Positions 20,122-28,223 of a stretch of 64,000 bases of DNA are shown here, in pieces. Position 1 is the stretch's first letter. Each line of letters opens with the position of its first letter. Both the position numbers and the translations under genes were made by a program. The notes beneath the pieces are model-generated. The model saw only the letters and a program-made list of their open reading frames with translations, did not search any database and was not told where the DNA came from. The DNA is from an uncultured Acidobacteriaceae bacterium (GTDB lineage Bacteria; Acidobacteriota; Terriglobia; Terriglobales; Acidobacteriaceae), in the NCBI GenBank assembly GCA_903904755.1, contig CAIVDV010000019.1, forward strand, positions 1 through 64,000, read 5' to 3'.

Positions 20122-20715
20122 TTGCCTCAATCCCTTCCCCGCCCGCACATCGGTGTCCTCGCCATCCAGGGCGACTACGAAGCCCACGCCATCGCACTCA
20201 CCGAAGCTGGCGCAACCGCTTCTCTTGTCAAGACTCCCGCCGAGCTCGCCAGCATCGATGCCCTCGTCCTCCCCGGCGGCGAATCCACCACCATGCTCAA
20301 GTTCCTCGAGCGCAACGGCCTCTTTGAAGCCCTCGAAGCCTTCGCCTCCAACCACCCCGCCTTCGGCACCTGCGCCGGCTCCATCCTCCTTGCCCGCGAG
20401 GTCCGCAACCCCAGCCAGCGCTCTCTGGCCCTGCTCGACATCACCGTCGAGCGCAACGCCTACGGCCGCCAAATCGACTCCGCCATCATCACCGCCGACA
20501 CCACCCTCCCCGGTGGCCCGCTGGAAATGGTCTTCATCCGCGCCCCCCGCATCATCGCCGCCGGTCCCGCTGTTGAAATCCTCGCCAACCGTGACGGCTT
20601 CCCCGTCCTCGTCCGCCAGGGCCGCCTCATGGCCGCCACCTTCCACCCGGAGCTCTCCGTAGACCGCCGCGTACACCAGCTTTTCGTCGATCTTGTCCGT
20701 GCCCACATCGCCTGA
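20122..20715 (+). CDS. pdxT: Pyridoxal 5'-phosphate synthase glutaminase subunit
   Basis: 197 residues, class I glutamine amidotransferase that feeds ammonia to PdxS. The LPGGESTTM oxyanion strand, nucleophile Cys in GTCAGSILLA and the His-Glu pair in TFHPELS complete the triad. I choose the TTG at 20122 because AGGAG lies seven bases upstream and the protein then begins MPQSLPRPHIGVLAIQGDY, as in the family. An ATG at 20092 in frame has no binding site. It sits apart from pdxS, with a 260-base leader that must carry its own promoter. Confidence 0.93.
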   Translation: MPQSLPRPHIGVLAIQGDYEAHAIALTEAGATASLVKTPAELASIDALVLPGGESTTMLKFLERNGLFEALEAFASNHPAFGTCAGSILLAREVRNPSQRSLALLDITVERNAYGRQIDSAIITADTTLPGGPLEMVFIRAPRIIAAGPAVEILANRDGFPVLVRQGRLMAATFHPELSVDRRVHQLFVDLVRAHIA

Positions 20716-20809
20716 AGCCCCCGTTTCCCACCCCGGAACTCCCCTTCGAAAATCCCATGCAACCCGGCCCGGAAAAGTGTAATCTCACTAACATCGAGGC
20801 GCTCTTCCC

Positions 20810-21574
20810 ATGCCCGCCACCTTCACAAAACACACCGTCGACACCGAGCGCAAAGACTCCGGCACCGGAGGCAAACCCCCGCTCGGTCACAAATTCACCG
20901 GCGGTGGCGGCAATGGCGACGACGACGACTACCGCAATCAGCGCTCCCTCGGCCCTGGCGATCTCCTCCGCCGATTCCGCCTCGGCGTCCTCGTCGTCAT
21001 GGCCGGCGATATGGCCTTCTTCCTCGGCCTCGCCTTCTTCTTCTACGCCAGCCGCGGCGCAGGCCATCAGGATGCACGCACCCACGAGTTCATCGCAGAC
21101 TGGCACCCCGTCACCCTGCCCCCCATCCTTCTCCTCAACACCGCGGTTCTCCTGCTCTCCTCGCTCACAATGGAGGCAGCGCGCCGCCGCATCTTCCAGG
21201 AGATTGACGCCCTCGAGGAATGGCTCGGCCTTGGCCGTCCTGCCCTGCGCAAGGCCCTGCCCTGGCTTGCCGCCACCTTCTTCATGGGCGCACTTTTCCT
21301 GGCCGGCCAGGTCATGGCGTGGACGCAGCTCGGCCTCCAGGGCTTCACCTTTGGCCATGACGCCACCCCCGCAAGCAACTTCTTCTATCTGATTACCGGC
21401 TTCCACGCGCTCCACCTGCTCGCCGGTGTCCTGGCTCTCGCCTTTTGCCTGGTGGGCCTGCGGGCATTCCGGCGCGTTGAGTACCGTCAAATCGCCGTCG
21501 ATTCCCTCGCCTGGTTCTGGCACACCATGGGACTCGCCTGGGTCCTGCTCTTCGCCCTTATCGCCTTCGCCTAG
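20810..21574 (+). CDS. Cytochrome c oxidase subunit III-like protein
   Basis: 254 residues. A Gly/Asp-rich hydrophilic N-terminus of about 50 residues leads into five predicted membrane helices (LGVLVVMAGDMAFFLGLAFF first, AWFWHTMGLAWVLLFALIAF last). The TGFHALHLLAGV helix and WFWHTMGLAW are typical of haem-copper oxidase subunit III. It would support the catalytic subunit of a terminal oxidase at the end of the respiratory chain. No subunit I or II gene is in the window, so it stands alone here. The five-helix form is like CyoC and short CtaE proteins. Confidence 0.85.
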   Translation: MPATFTKHTVDTERKDSGTGGKPPLGHKFTGGGGNGDDDDYRNQRSLGPGDLLRRFRLGVLVVMAGDMAFFLGLAFFFYASRGAGHQDARTHEFIADWHPVTLPPILLLNTAVLLLSSLTMEAARRRIFQEIDALEEWLGLGRPALRKALPWLAATFFMGALFLAGQVMAWTQLGLQGFTFGHDATPASNFFYLITGFHALHLLAGVLALAFCLVGLRAFRRVEYRQIAVDSLAWFWHTMGLAWVLLFALIAFA

Positions 21575-21595
21575 CCCGCCTTTGCCTGGCCCGGC

Positions 21596-22603
21596 TCAGC
21601 GCGCCCCCGCCGCCTTCAATTCAAAGTGGTCCTTGGCTTCCACGCTCAGCTCCGCCGCATCCGGGTCTCGCACCTTCCACATCGTGCCTTTCAGCACATG
21701 GTTGGCAATCTCCAGCGTCACGTAGTTGTACACCGGGAAGCCCCCGCCCTTGTATAAATCCTGGCTCCCACGCAGCAGTATCGGATACGGCTGCGCCCCA
21801 CCGCCGCCAGATACCACATACTCCACACCCTTCCGCTCAAACCGCTCGTAGTTGTGGATGTGCCCGCTCACCACCATGACCCGCGCCTTGATTCTGCCCA
21901 AATGCCGCTCCAGAACATCCCGCAGCAACACCGCCTGCGGACTCGGCACCCCGGCCAGCAGATTCGATTGCTCATCCGCCACCCACGGCACGTGGTACAG
22001 AATCATCAGGAACTCCACCTGCTTCGGCAAATGTTCCAATTGCCCTGCAAACCACAGCGTCTGCTCGCTCCGTGGCTCCGTCGGCGAGTTCATGTCCAGC
22101 GAAATCACCTCCACCGGCCCCATCAACGCGCTGTAAAACCGGTGTCCCTGCAGCATCGGGTAGGCCAGCACATAGTTCCGCGAGGCCTTGTCGTGGTCGA
22201 AATACAGCTCGTGATTGCCCAGCGTCGGCAGCACGGGAAATCCCGCCTGCGTCCAACTGACCGTCTCCCTGCGATACTCGTCCCAGTCGCCCATCGTCGA
22301 GCCCACATATGGCATATCTCCGGTCAGCAGCAGCGCGTCCGGCCGCTCCTCGCCCACCTTCGCCGCCAGCCATGCCCGCACCTTCGGGTTTGTCCCCTTG
22401 GTCAGCTTCGGGTCGGCAAACCGCATATCCCCGTACGTAATCAGCCGCATCGGCCGGCCGGCCACGGGTGCCGCCAGCGTAAAAGTCGGCCCATTTCCAG
22501 CCTGCGCAACCAGCCCCAGCTCGCCCGCAGCCAGCACAAAAGCCGCGCACAGCAGGCTGCGCACGGCTATCGTCCAATCTTTACGGGTCTTGGGTAGGGC
22601 CAT
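21596..22603 (-). CDS. Exported calcineurin-like metallophosphatase
   Basis: 335 residues of the calcineurin-like/purple acid phosphatase superfamily. A hydrophobic N-terminal segment (residues 13-32) follows MALPKTRKD and suggests an export signal. Metal-binding blocks are present in order: GDMRF, LTGDMPY, LGNHELYF, ILYHVPW and VSGHIHNYERF. It probably hydrolyses a phosphoester outside the cytoplasm; the substrate is not evident. It is convergent with the subunit III gene and runs in the same direction as the small gene upstream. Confidence 0.85.
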   Translation of the reverse strand: MALPKTRKDWTIAVRSLLCAAFVLAAGELGLVAQAGNGPTFTLAAPVAGRPMRLITYGDMRFADPKLTKGTNPKVRAWLAAKVGEERPDALLLTGDMPYVGSTMGDWDEYRRETVSWTQAGFPVLPTLGNHELYFDHDKASRNYVLAYPMLQGHRFYSALMGPVEVISLDMNSPTEPRSEQTLWFAGQLEHLPKQVEFLMILYHVPWVADEQSNLLAGVPSPQAVLLRDVLERHLGRIKARVMVVSGHIHNYERFERKGVEYVVSGGGGAQPYPILLRGSQDLYKGGGFPVYNYVTLEIANHVLKGTMWKVRDPDAAELSVEAKDHFELKAAGAR

Positions 22604-22628
22604 CCAGCCCAGACTATCACCACCTCAG

Positions 22629-22958
22629 CTAAAGAATTCGCTGCCACCACCTCTGAAATCTTTCCCCCATGGTTGGCGCAACCGGGCACGCCTCATACAC
22701 CTCGCGCCGTTTCTGGTGCAGCAGCTTCAGCGCCACCAGCGTTGGGTGTGTCTGCTTCATCGCCAGGTTTCCTGTCTTCAGGCACTCCAGAGCAAACTCG
22801 TCGCTCAGGTAGTCAATCGCGTGTCCCAGCACTTCCATCCCCCGCGCCGCCGAAAAGTCCAGTTTGCGGCGCGCTGCCCGCCGGCTTGCCGCCTCGATAC
22901 GAACATGTTCCCCGGTCCGAAGTGCCATCAGCCCGGCCCCGGCAGTTGTCGTTGCCAT
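22629..22958 (-). CDS. Unknown 109-residue protein
   Basis: Family not recognised. The ATG at 22958 has GGAG six bases upstream; codons further upstream lack support. The protein is helical and charged (ASRRAARRKLDFSAARGMEV, HAIDYLSDEFALECLKTG), with no membrane segment or catalytic motif. It is just upstream of the metallophosphatase on the same strand and divergent from the nuo cluster. Confidence 0.6.
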   Translation of the reverse strand: MATTTAGAGLMALRTGEHVRIEAASRRAARRKLDFSAARGMEVLGHAIDYLSDEFALECLKTGNLAMKQTHPTLVALKLLHQKRREVYEACPVAPTMGERFQRWWQRIL

Positions 22959-23077
22959 AGTGTTCTCCTCACCCCATCCATCGGCCCCGGGGTTCTGAGG
23001 ATTCAGAGGACCAAAGTAACCAGCACCCTTCACAACCCGGCACCACCCGTCCCCAAACCTCCCGCCGTTTTCCATGC

Positions 23078-23106
23078 TTGACGCAACGGCCTCAGCACCC
23101 TAATCT
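23078..23106 (+). promoter_or_regulatory. Candidate promoter of the nuo cluster
   Basis: TTGACG, a 17-base spacer and TAATCT, 54 bases before nuoA. The -35 box matches five of six sigma-70 positions and the -10 box only three of six. It is placed correctly to drive the long operon. Confidence 0.42.
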
Positions 23107-23159
23107 CTAGCTAGGGTTTGCAGCGCAAAACAGCCTTTTCAACCCGGCAGAGACTATCT

Positions 23160-23567
23160 ATGACCAAGCTCCCTTATGACTGGCAATACCTCTCCCTCCT
23201 GATCCAGATTCTGGTCGCCGTTGGCATGGGTGTCGGCATGATTGTCGCCTCATGGTTCGTCGGCCGCCATCGCACCACCAAGACCAAGCTGGATACATAC
23301 GAGTGTGGAATCGTCTCAGTCGGCGATGCCCGCGGACGCTTCAGCGTCCGCTTTTATATGGTCGCCATGCTGTTCATCCTCTTCGACGTGGAAGTCGTCT
23401 TCATGATGCCGTGGGCCGTTATCTATCGCAAACTGCCCGGGATTACAGGTTCACAGTTCTTCGGCTTCTGGGAAATGATGGTCTACCTCGGCTTCGTCGC
23501 CGTCGGCCTCTTCTACATCATCCGTAAAGGCATCCTTGACTGGTCCGCCGACAAGGCAGATCTCTAA
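23160..23567 (+). CDS. nuoA: NADH-quinone oxidoreductase subunit A
   Basis: 135 residues, small membrane subunit of complex I with three helices. The conserved loop KLDTYECGIVSVGDARGRF (with the quinone-site Cys) and the helix YMVAMLFILFDVEVVFMMPW are clear. The ATG at 23160 gives the normal length; upstream in-frame codons to 23118 have no binding site. It is the first gene of the nuo cluster. The next gene is nuoC, not nuoB. Confidence 0.95.
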   Translation: MTKLPYDWQYLSLLIQILVAVGMGVGMIVASWFVGRHRTTKTKLDTYECGIVSVGDARGRFSVRFYMVAMLFILFDVEVVFMMPWAVIYRKLPGITGSQFFGFWEMMVYLGFVAVGLFYIIRKGILDWSADKADL

Positions 23568-23615
23568 CCCGGCCCTGCTTCACGGCCTGTTGACCGGAAT
23601 TTCAAGAGGAAGACC

Positions 23616-24110
23616 ATGAGCCAGGCACTCCTGGATAAAGAATCGGTTCTTGCCCAGATGGCAAACCACCCTGCCGTCGCAGCTCTCTCCGCCGGGGATC
23701 GTCCCCTGCTGGCTGAGGCCAAGTGGCAGTTTGAAGAACTCACCGTGTACGTCGCCCGGGAAGACGTTGTCACCGCGTGCCTTGCCGTTCAGGCCGCCGG
23801 TTACAACTTCCTTGAGGATCTCACCGCTGTTGACTGGCTTCCGCGCACCCCGCGTTTCCAGGTCTCCGTGCACATCCTCTCCCACAGCCTCAAAGAGCGC
23901 ATCCGCATCGCCGTTCTGCTCGAGGAAGAATCCCCCGCCATGGATTCGGTCACGGCCGTCTGGCCCTCTGCAAACTACTTTGAACGCGAGGTCTTTGACC
24001 TCATGGGCATCCGCTTCAACGGGCACCCCAATCTGCGCCGCATCATGCTCCCGGAAGAGTGGGAGGGCCACCCCCTGCGCAAGGATTACCCCGTCGAGGG
24101 TTATCGATAG
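23616..24110 (+). CDS. nuoC: NADH-quinone oxidoreductase subunit C
   Basis: 164 residues, the 30-kDa peripheral-arm subunit of complex I. The signature WPSANYFEREVFDLMGIRFNG and the RRIMLPEEWEGHPLRKDYP ending are present. GAGGAAG precedes the ATG. It directly follows nuoA after 48 bases, which leaves no room for nuoB. It is separate from nuoD, not fused. Confidence 0.95.
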   Translation: MSQALLDKESVLAQMANHPAVAALSAGDRPLLAEAKWQFEELTVYVAREDVVTACLAVQAAGYNFLEDLTAVDWLPRTPRFQVSVHILSHSLKERIRIAVLLEEESPAMDSVTAVWPSANYFEREVFDLMGIRFNGHPNLRRIMLPEEWEGHPLRKDYPVEGYR

Positions 24111-24226
24111 ACATTTGTTCGCCGGGCTGTCGTCCACAGCCCGGCCAATCCGGCAAACTATACTAGTCACAAGAAACTGATACCCTCGAAGCGCCTCGGG
24201 CAACTGGTACGGGAGAATTGATTTCG

Positions 24227-25447
24227 ATGTCCGATACTCTGGCTACACCCATCCTGGAAGCACCCCACGCCGAAGGCGCTGAGAGCCAGCACATGGTTCT
24301 CAACATGGGCCCCCAGCACCCGGCCACCCATGGTGTTCTGCGTCTGGTACTGGAAATCGATGGCGAGACCGTCGTCCGCCTCTATCCGGAAATCGGCTAC
24401 CTCCACACCGGCATCGAAAAAACCTGCGAAGCCAAGTTCTACCAGCAGATTGTCCCCCTCACCGACCGCGTCAACTATCTCGATCCTCTCAGCAACAACC
24501 TCGGCTACGCCCTCGCCGTGGAGCGCCTGCTCGGTATCGAGATCCCCGAGAAGGCCCAGTGGCTCCGCGTCCTCCTCGTCGAGCTCAGCCGCCTCAACTC
24601 GCACCTCATCTGGCTTGGCACCCACGCCATGGACATTGGCGCGCTCACAGTTTTCCTCTACACCTTCCGCGAGCGCGAAGAAATCCTCCGTCTTTTTGAA
24701 GCCGTCGCCGGTCAGCGCATGATGACCAGCTACATCCGCATCGGTGGCCTCGCCATGGAGCCGCCCATTGACTTCCTCGCCCGTGTTCAGGCCTTCATCA
24801 AGACCATGCCGGAGCATATTGACGAGTACTCAAACCTGCTCACCGGCAACCCCATCTTCATCGATCGCCTCAAGGGCGTCGGCCACCTTTCCGCCGCAGA
24901 TGCTATCGCCCTCGGCGTCACCGGTCCCGTCCTCCGGGCCTCCGGCGTTGATATTGACCTCCGCCGCGACATGCCCTATTCCAGCTACGAGAAGTTCCAA
25001 TTCAACGTCCCCATCTCCAACGGCTGCGACGTGTGGGCGCGTTACGAAGTGCGCATGATTGAGATGCGCGAGAGCGTCAAAATCATCCAGCAGGCACTCG
25101 ACGGTATGCCGGAAGGCGCCATCAAGGCAAACGCTCCCAAAGTTGTTCTCCCGGAGCGGGAGAAGATGAAAACACAGATGGAGTCCCTCATCCATCACTT
25201 CAAGATTGTCACTGAGGGCTTTAACGTTCCTGCCGGCGAAGTCTACCAGGGCATGGAGTGTGGACACGGGCAAATGGGATACTACGTCGTCTCCGACGGC
25301 ACCGCAAAGCCCCTGCGCGTCCACATGCGCTACCCCTCGTTTGCCACCCTGCAGGCTCTGGAAACCATGTGCAAAGGGCGCTTGCTCGCCGATGTCGTCG
25401 CAGTCATCGGGTCCATCGACATCGTCCTCGGAGAAATCGACCGCTAG
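24227..25447 (+). CDS. nuoD: NADH-quinone oxidoreductase subunit D
   Basis: 406 residues, the 49-kDa subunit that forms the quinone site with NuoB. The family blocks NMGPQHPATHGVLRLVLEID, EIGYLHTGIEK and the closing GSIDIVLGEIDR are intact. The His and Asp/Tyr region of the quinone pocket is conserved. The ATG at 24227 is preferred to a TTG nine bases upstream, because GGGAG is too close to the TTG. Its direct partner NuoB is not encoded in this cluster. Confidence 0.96.
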   Translation: MSDTLATPILEAPHAEGAESQHMVLNMGPQHPATHGVLRLVLEIDGETVVRLYPEIGYLHTGIEKTCEAKFYQQIVPLTDRVNYLDPLSNNLGYALAVERLLGIEIPEKAQWLRVLLVELSRLNSHLIWLGTHAMDIGALTVFLYTFREREEILRLFEAVAGQRMMTSYIRIGGLAMEPPIDFLARVQAFIKTMPEHIDEYSNLLTGNPIFIDRLKGVGHLSAADAIALGVTGPVLRASGVDIDLRRDMPYSSYEKFQFNVPISNGCDVWARYEVRMIEMRESVKIIQQALDGMPEGAIKANAPKVVLPEREKMKTQMESLIHHFKIVTEGFNVPAGEVYQGMECGHGQMGYYVVSDGTAKPLRVHMRYPSFATLQALETMCKGRLLADVVAVIGSIDIVLGEIDR

Positions 25448-25511
25448 CGGTCTACCACAGTGGCGGCTCGATGCCTGGCATCCTCCGTCACATACGAATT
25501 TGAGGGAAGCA

Positions 25512-25874
25512 TTGCAGGAAATCTCAGGCATCTCTGAGCGTCTCTACACCGAGCTCTGGGTTTCCCTGGCTTCCCTGCTCAGAAGCTACACCGCCGCGCA
25601 CGGCCTCAATCGCACCGAACAGGCCATGGTCGAGCTCGGCGAACACAAACTCACAGTCCGCGTGGCAACCCGCTGGCTGCACTTGAATCGCGAAGGTGCC
25701 CGGTTCACCTGGGCAAGGGAAAACGGAGCAGAAGGCTCGCTCCAGTTCACCGTGGATGGGCGGCTCAAAGCCCCCAACGGAGTGGAAGAAGAGATGGATA
25801 TGCAAGCGGAAGCCTGGGCCAGGGAGATCATGCACGAACCCAAGCCATCACACACCCCGGAGGCACGTTCATGA
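25512..25874 (+). CDS. Unknown small protein within the nuo cluster
   Basis: About 120 residues; family not recognised. Reads from a TTG at 25512 (GAGGG upstream) or a TTG at 25500. It is soluble and charged, with an amphipathic N-terminal part (ERLYTELWVSLASLLRSY), a strand-like middle (KLTVRVATRWLHLNREGARF, LQFTVDGRL) and an acidic C-terminal part. Its stop overlaps the nuoE start by four bases (ATGA), so it is translated with the operon. Its placement suggests an accessory or assembly role, but nothing in the sequence proves this. Confidence 0.62.
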   Translation: MQEISGISERLYTELWVSLASLLRSYTAAHGLNRTEQAMVELGEHKLTVRVATRWLHLNREGARFTWARENGAEGSLQFTVDGRLKAPNGVEEEMDMQAEAWAREIMHEPKPSHTPEARS

Positions 25875-26383
25875 GCTCCCAGGAAACCATGTCGATCTTT
25901 TCCCCGCAGTTGGCTGCCCGCTTTGACGCGCTCGTTCTCAAGTACCCCCTCAAGCGCTCGGCCCTGGTCCCCATGCTGCTCTACGCGCAGGACGAAATCG
26001 GCTACATCTCTGACGCTGTCATCGACGAAGTCGCCCACCGCGTCGGCATCACCCCGCTCGACGTGCGCGGCGTGGCCACCTACTACTCCATGCTCCGCTT
26101 CAAGCCCGCAGGCCGCTACAACATCCAGGTCTGCACCAATATCAGCTGCATGCTGCGCGGCGGCTACGATATCTTCGACCACTTCCAGCACAAACTCGGA
26201 ATCGGTCACAAGGGTGTCACCGCCGACGCCGTCTTCTCGCTCGAAGAAGTGGAGTGCATCGGCGCCTGCTGCTGGGCCCCGGCCATCCAGGTCAACTACG
26301 ACTTCCACGACGAGCTCACCAACGAGAAGGTGGACCAGATTCTCGACGACTACCGCACGCGCGCCGCGAAGGGAGCCAACTAG
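25871..26383 (+). CDS. nuoE: NADH-quinone oxidoreductase subunit E
   Basis: 170 residues, thioredoxin-fold [2Fe-2S] subunit (24 kDa) of the NADH module. Ligands are in VCTNISCMLRGG and VECIGACCWAPA. The helical N-terminal part LVPMLLYAQDEIGYIS is typical. GGAGG precedes the ATG, which overlaps the stop of the small upstream gene by four bases. nuoF begins one base after its stop codon. Confidence 0.95.
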   Translation: MSSQETMSIFSPQLAARFDALVLKYPLKRSALVPMLLYAQDEIGYISDAVIDEVAHRVGITPLDVRGVATYYSMLRFKPAGRYNIQVCTNISCMLRGGYDIFDHFQHKLGIGHKGVTADAVFSLEEVECIGACCWAPAIQVNYDFHDELTNEKVDQILDDYRTRAAKGAN

Positions 26384-26384
26384 C

Positions 26385-27692
26385 ATGCCTCGTCTTGTCT
26401 CCCATCCCGACGAAGTCAAAATCGTCACCAGGCGCTTCGGCCAGGGCGCAGCCAATATCGACCGCTACGTTGAACTCGGCGGCTACGAGTCTGCCCGCAA
26501 GTGTCTCGCCAATGGCCCCGACTACATCATCAACGAAATGAAGGCCTCCGGCCTTCGCGGCCGTGGCGGCGCAGGCTTCCCCACCGGCATGAAGTGGTCC
26601 TTCGTCCCCAAGGTCTCCGCCAAGCCCAAATACGTTCTGGTCAATGGCGACGAGTCCGAGCCCGGCACCTGCAAAGATCACCTCATCTTCCTGCACGACC
26701 CCCACTCGGTCATTGAGGGCACCATCATCGCCGGCCTCGCCATCGGCGCAAAAACCGGCTTCATCTACCTCCGCGGCGAGTACCGCTACCTCATCGAGAT
26801 TATGGAGAAGGCCGTCGCCGATGCCTATCTCAAGGGCTTCCTCGGCAACGCCATCTTCGGTTCCGATCAGGAATTCCAGGTCATCGTCCAGTCCGGCGCA
26901 GGCGCTTATGAAGTAGGCGAAGAGTCCGCCCTCATGGAGTCGCTCGAAGGCAAGCGCGGCGTTCCCCGCATCAAGCCGCCCTTCCCTGCCGTTGTCGGCC
27001 TTTACGGTGGCCCCACCGTTATCAACAATGCTGAGACCATCGCCACCGTCCCGCACATCTTCGCCATGGGCGGCGCGGCTTACGCCGCCGTCGGCTCTGA
27101 GCGCAACGGCGGCACCCGCCTCTTCGGCATCTCCGGTCACGTCGAGCGCCCCGGCGTCTACGAGCTGCCCATGGGCTACAACCTCAAAAAAATGATCTAC
27201 GAGGTTGCCGGCGGCGTCCGTGGCGGCCGCGAGCTCAAGGCGGTCGTCCCCGGCGGTTCCTCCACGCCGGTCCTCCTGCCCAACGAGATCGACATCGGCA
27301 TGGACTTCGACCAGGTCGGCAAAGCCGGCTCCATGCTCGGCTCCGGCGGTGTCGTCGTCATCGACGACCAGACCTGCATCGTCGAGTTCGCCATGCGCAC
27401 CATCAGCTTCTATCAGCACGAGTCCTGCGGCTGGTGTATCCCCTGCCGTGAAGGCACCGACTGGCTCAAGAAGTCCCTCACCCGCTTCCACGCCGGTTTC
27501 GGGACCATGAAAGACATCGACAATATTCAGTACCTGGCCGAGAACATGATGGGACGCACCTTCTGCCCGCTTGGCGACGCAGCAGCCATGCCCACTCTCG
27601 GCTTTGTCAAAAAATTCCGCAAGGAGTTCGAAGCTCACCTTGACGGCAAACCATGCCCCTTTGCGAAACACGTTGATCTGGCAGTCGTTTAG
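26385..27692 (+). CDS. nuoF: NADH-quinone oxidoreductase subunit F
   Basis: 435 residues, the NADH- and FMN-binding 51-kDa subunit. NADH site GLRGRGGAGFPTGMKW, FMN segment VNGDESEPGTCKD and the [4Fe-4S] N3 ligands in ESCGWCIPCREG plus Cys in TFCPLGD are all present. It starts immediately after nuoE. Its usual neighbour nuoG is displaced by the 0.5-kb hicA-hicB insert. Confidence 0.96.
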   Translation: MPRLVSHPDEVKIVTRRFGQGAANIDRYVELGGYESARKCLANGPDYIINEMKASGLRGRGGAGFPTGMKWSFVPKVSAKPKYVLVNGDESEPGTCKDHLIFLHDPHSVIEGTIIAGLAIGAKTGFIYLRGEYRYLIEIMEKAVADAYLKGFLGNAIFGSDQEFQVIVQSGAGAYEVGEESALMESLEGKRGVPRIKPPFPAVVGLYGGPTVINNAETIATVPHIFAMGGAAYAAVGSERNGGTRLFGISGHVERPGVYELPMGYNLKKMIYEVAGGVRGGRELKAVVPGGSSTPVLLPNEIDIGMDFDQVGKAGSMLGSGGVVVIDDQTCIVEFAMRTISFYQHESCGWCIPCREGTDWLKKSLTRFHAGFGTMKDIDNIQYLAENMMGRTFCPLGDAAAMPTLGFVKKFRKEFEAHLDGKPCPFAKHVDLAVV

Positions 27693-27727
27693 AAGACACG
27701 GGGATTGATTCAGCAGCGAGGCTTCCA

Positions 27728-27913
27728 GTGAGACCGCAAGAACTTGAACGGATTCTGGAAGCGGATGGTTGGTTCAGTACAGGGCAGACTGGAAGCCACA
27801 GACACTTCCGTCATCCCACCAAGCCTGGGCTTTTGATTGTGCCCATGCACGCAGGTAAGGAAATCGGTAAGGGATTACTTCACAGTATCCTCAAAAAGGC
27901 AGGGCTGAAATGA
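27728..27913 (+). CDS. hicA: HicA-type mRNA interferase toxin
   Basis: 61 residues, the full HicA double-stranded-RNA-binding fold. The catalytic His24 lies in GSHRHFRHP, followed by the typical IVPMHAGKEIGKGLLHSILKKAG. It should cleave mRNA when free of HicB. The start is GTG with GAGG six bases upstream. It overlaps hicB by four bases and is in the same orientation as nuoF and nuoG, so it would be transcribed with complex I. All expected key residues are visible, so it is probably active. Confidence 0.88.
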   Translation: MRPQELERILEADGWFSTGQTGSHRHFRHPTKPGLLIVPMHAGKEIGKGLLHSILKKAGLK

Positions 27914-28215
27914 CACGCGAGTATCTGGTCTTTTACGAGAAAGGGGCAAGCAACTGGAGCGCATTCTCTCCGGACATCCCCGGCTGCGGCTCACTCGGCG
28001 ATACTCTCGAAGATACCCGCGCCAACATGCGTGAAGCCGTGGAACTCTACCTTGCTGAGACAATGAAGGCCGGGGAACCGATTCCAGAAGCCCTCGCAAC
28101 CAGTGTCAACATCAACGAGTTTGACCCGAATCACGAGACCAAAGAGTATTTTGTGGAATGGCTCGCTGTGACCCTTCCGCAGCCCCATTCCTTCACGCAA
28201 GATCAGGCCGCATAG
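27910..28215 (+). CDS. hicB: HicB-type antitoxin
   Basis: 101 residues with the partial RNase-H fold of HicB: the EYLVFYEKGASNWSAFSPDI start and PGCGSLGDTLEDTRANMREAV. It neutralises HicA. There is no obvious C-terminal DNA-binding helix-turn-helix or ribbon, so autoregulation through an own operator is doubtful. The last bases of hicB (TAGGA) supply the Shine-Dalgarno sequence of nuoG, which starts eight bases after the stop. Translation of the two is therefore likely coupled. Confidence 0.87.
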   Translation: MTREYLVFYEKGASNWSAFSPDIPGCGSLGDTLEDTRANMREAVELYLAETMKAGEPIPEALATSVNINEFDPNHETKEYFVEWLAVTLPQPHSFTQDQAA

Positions 28216-28223
28216 GAAAATAA

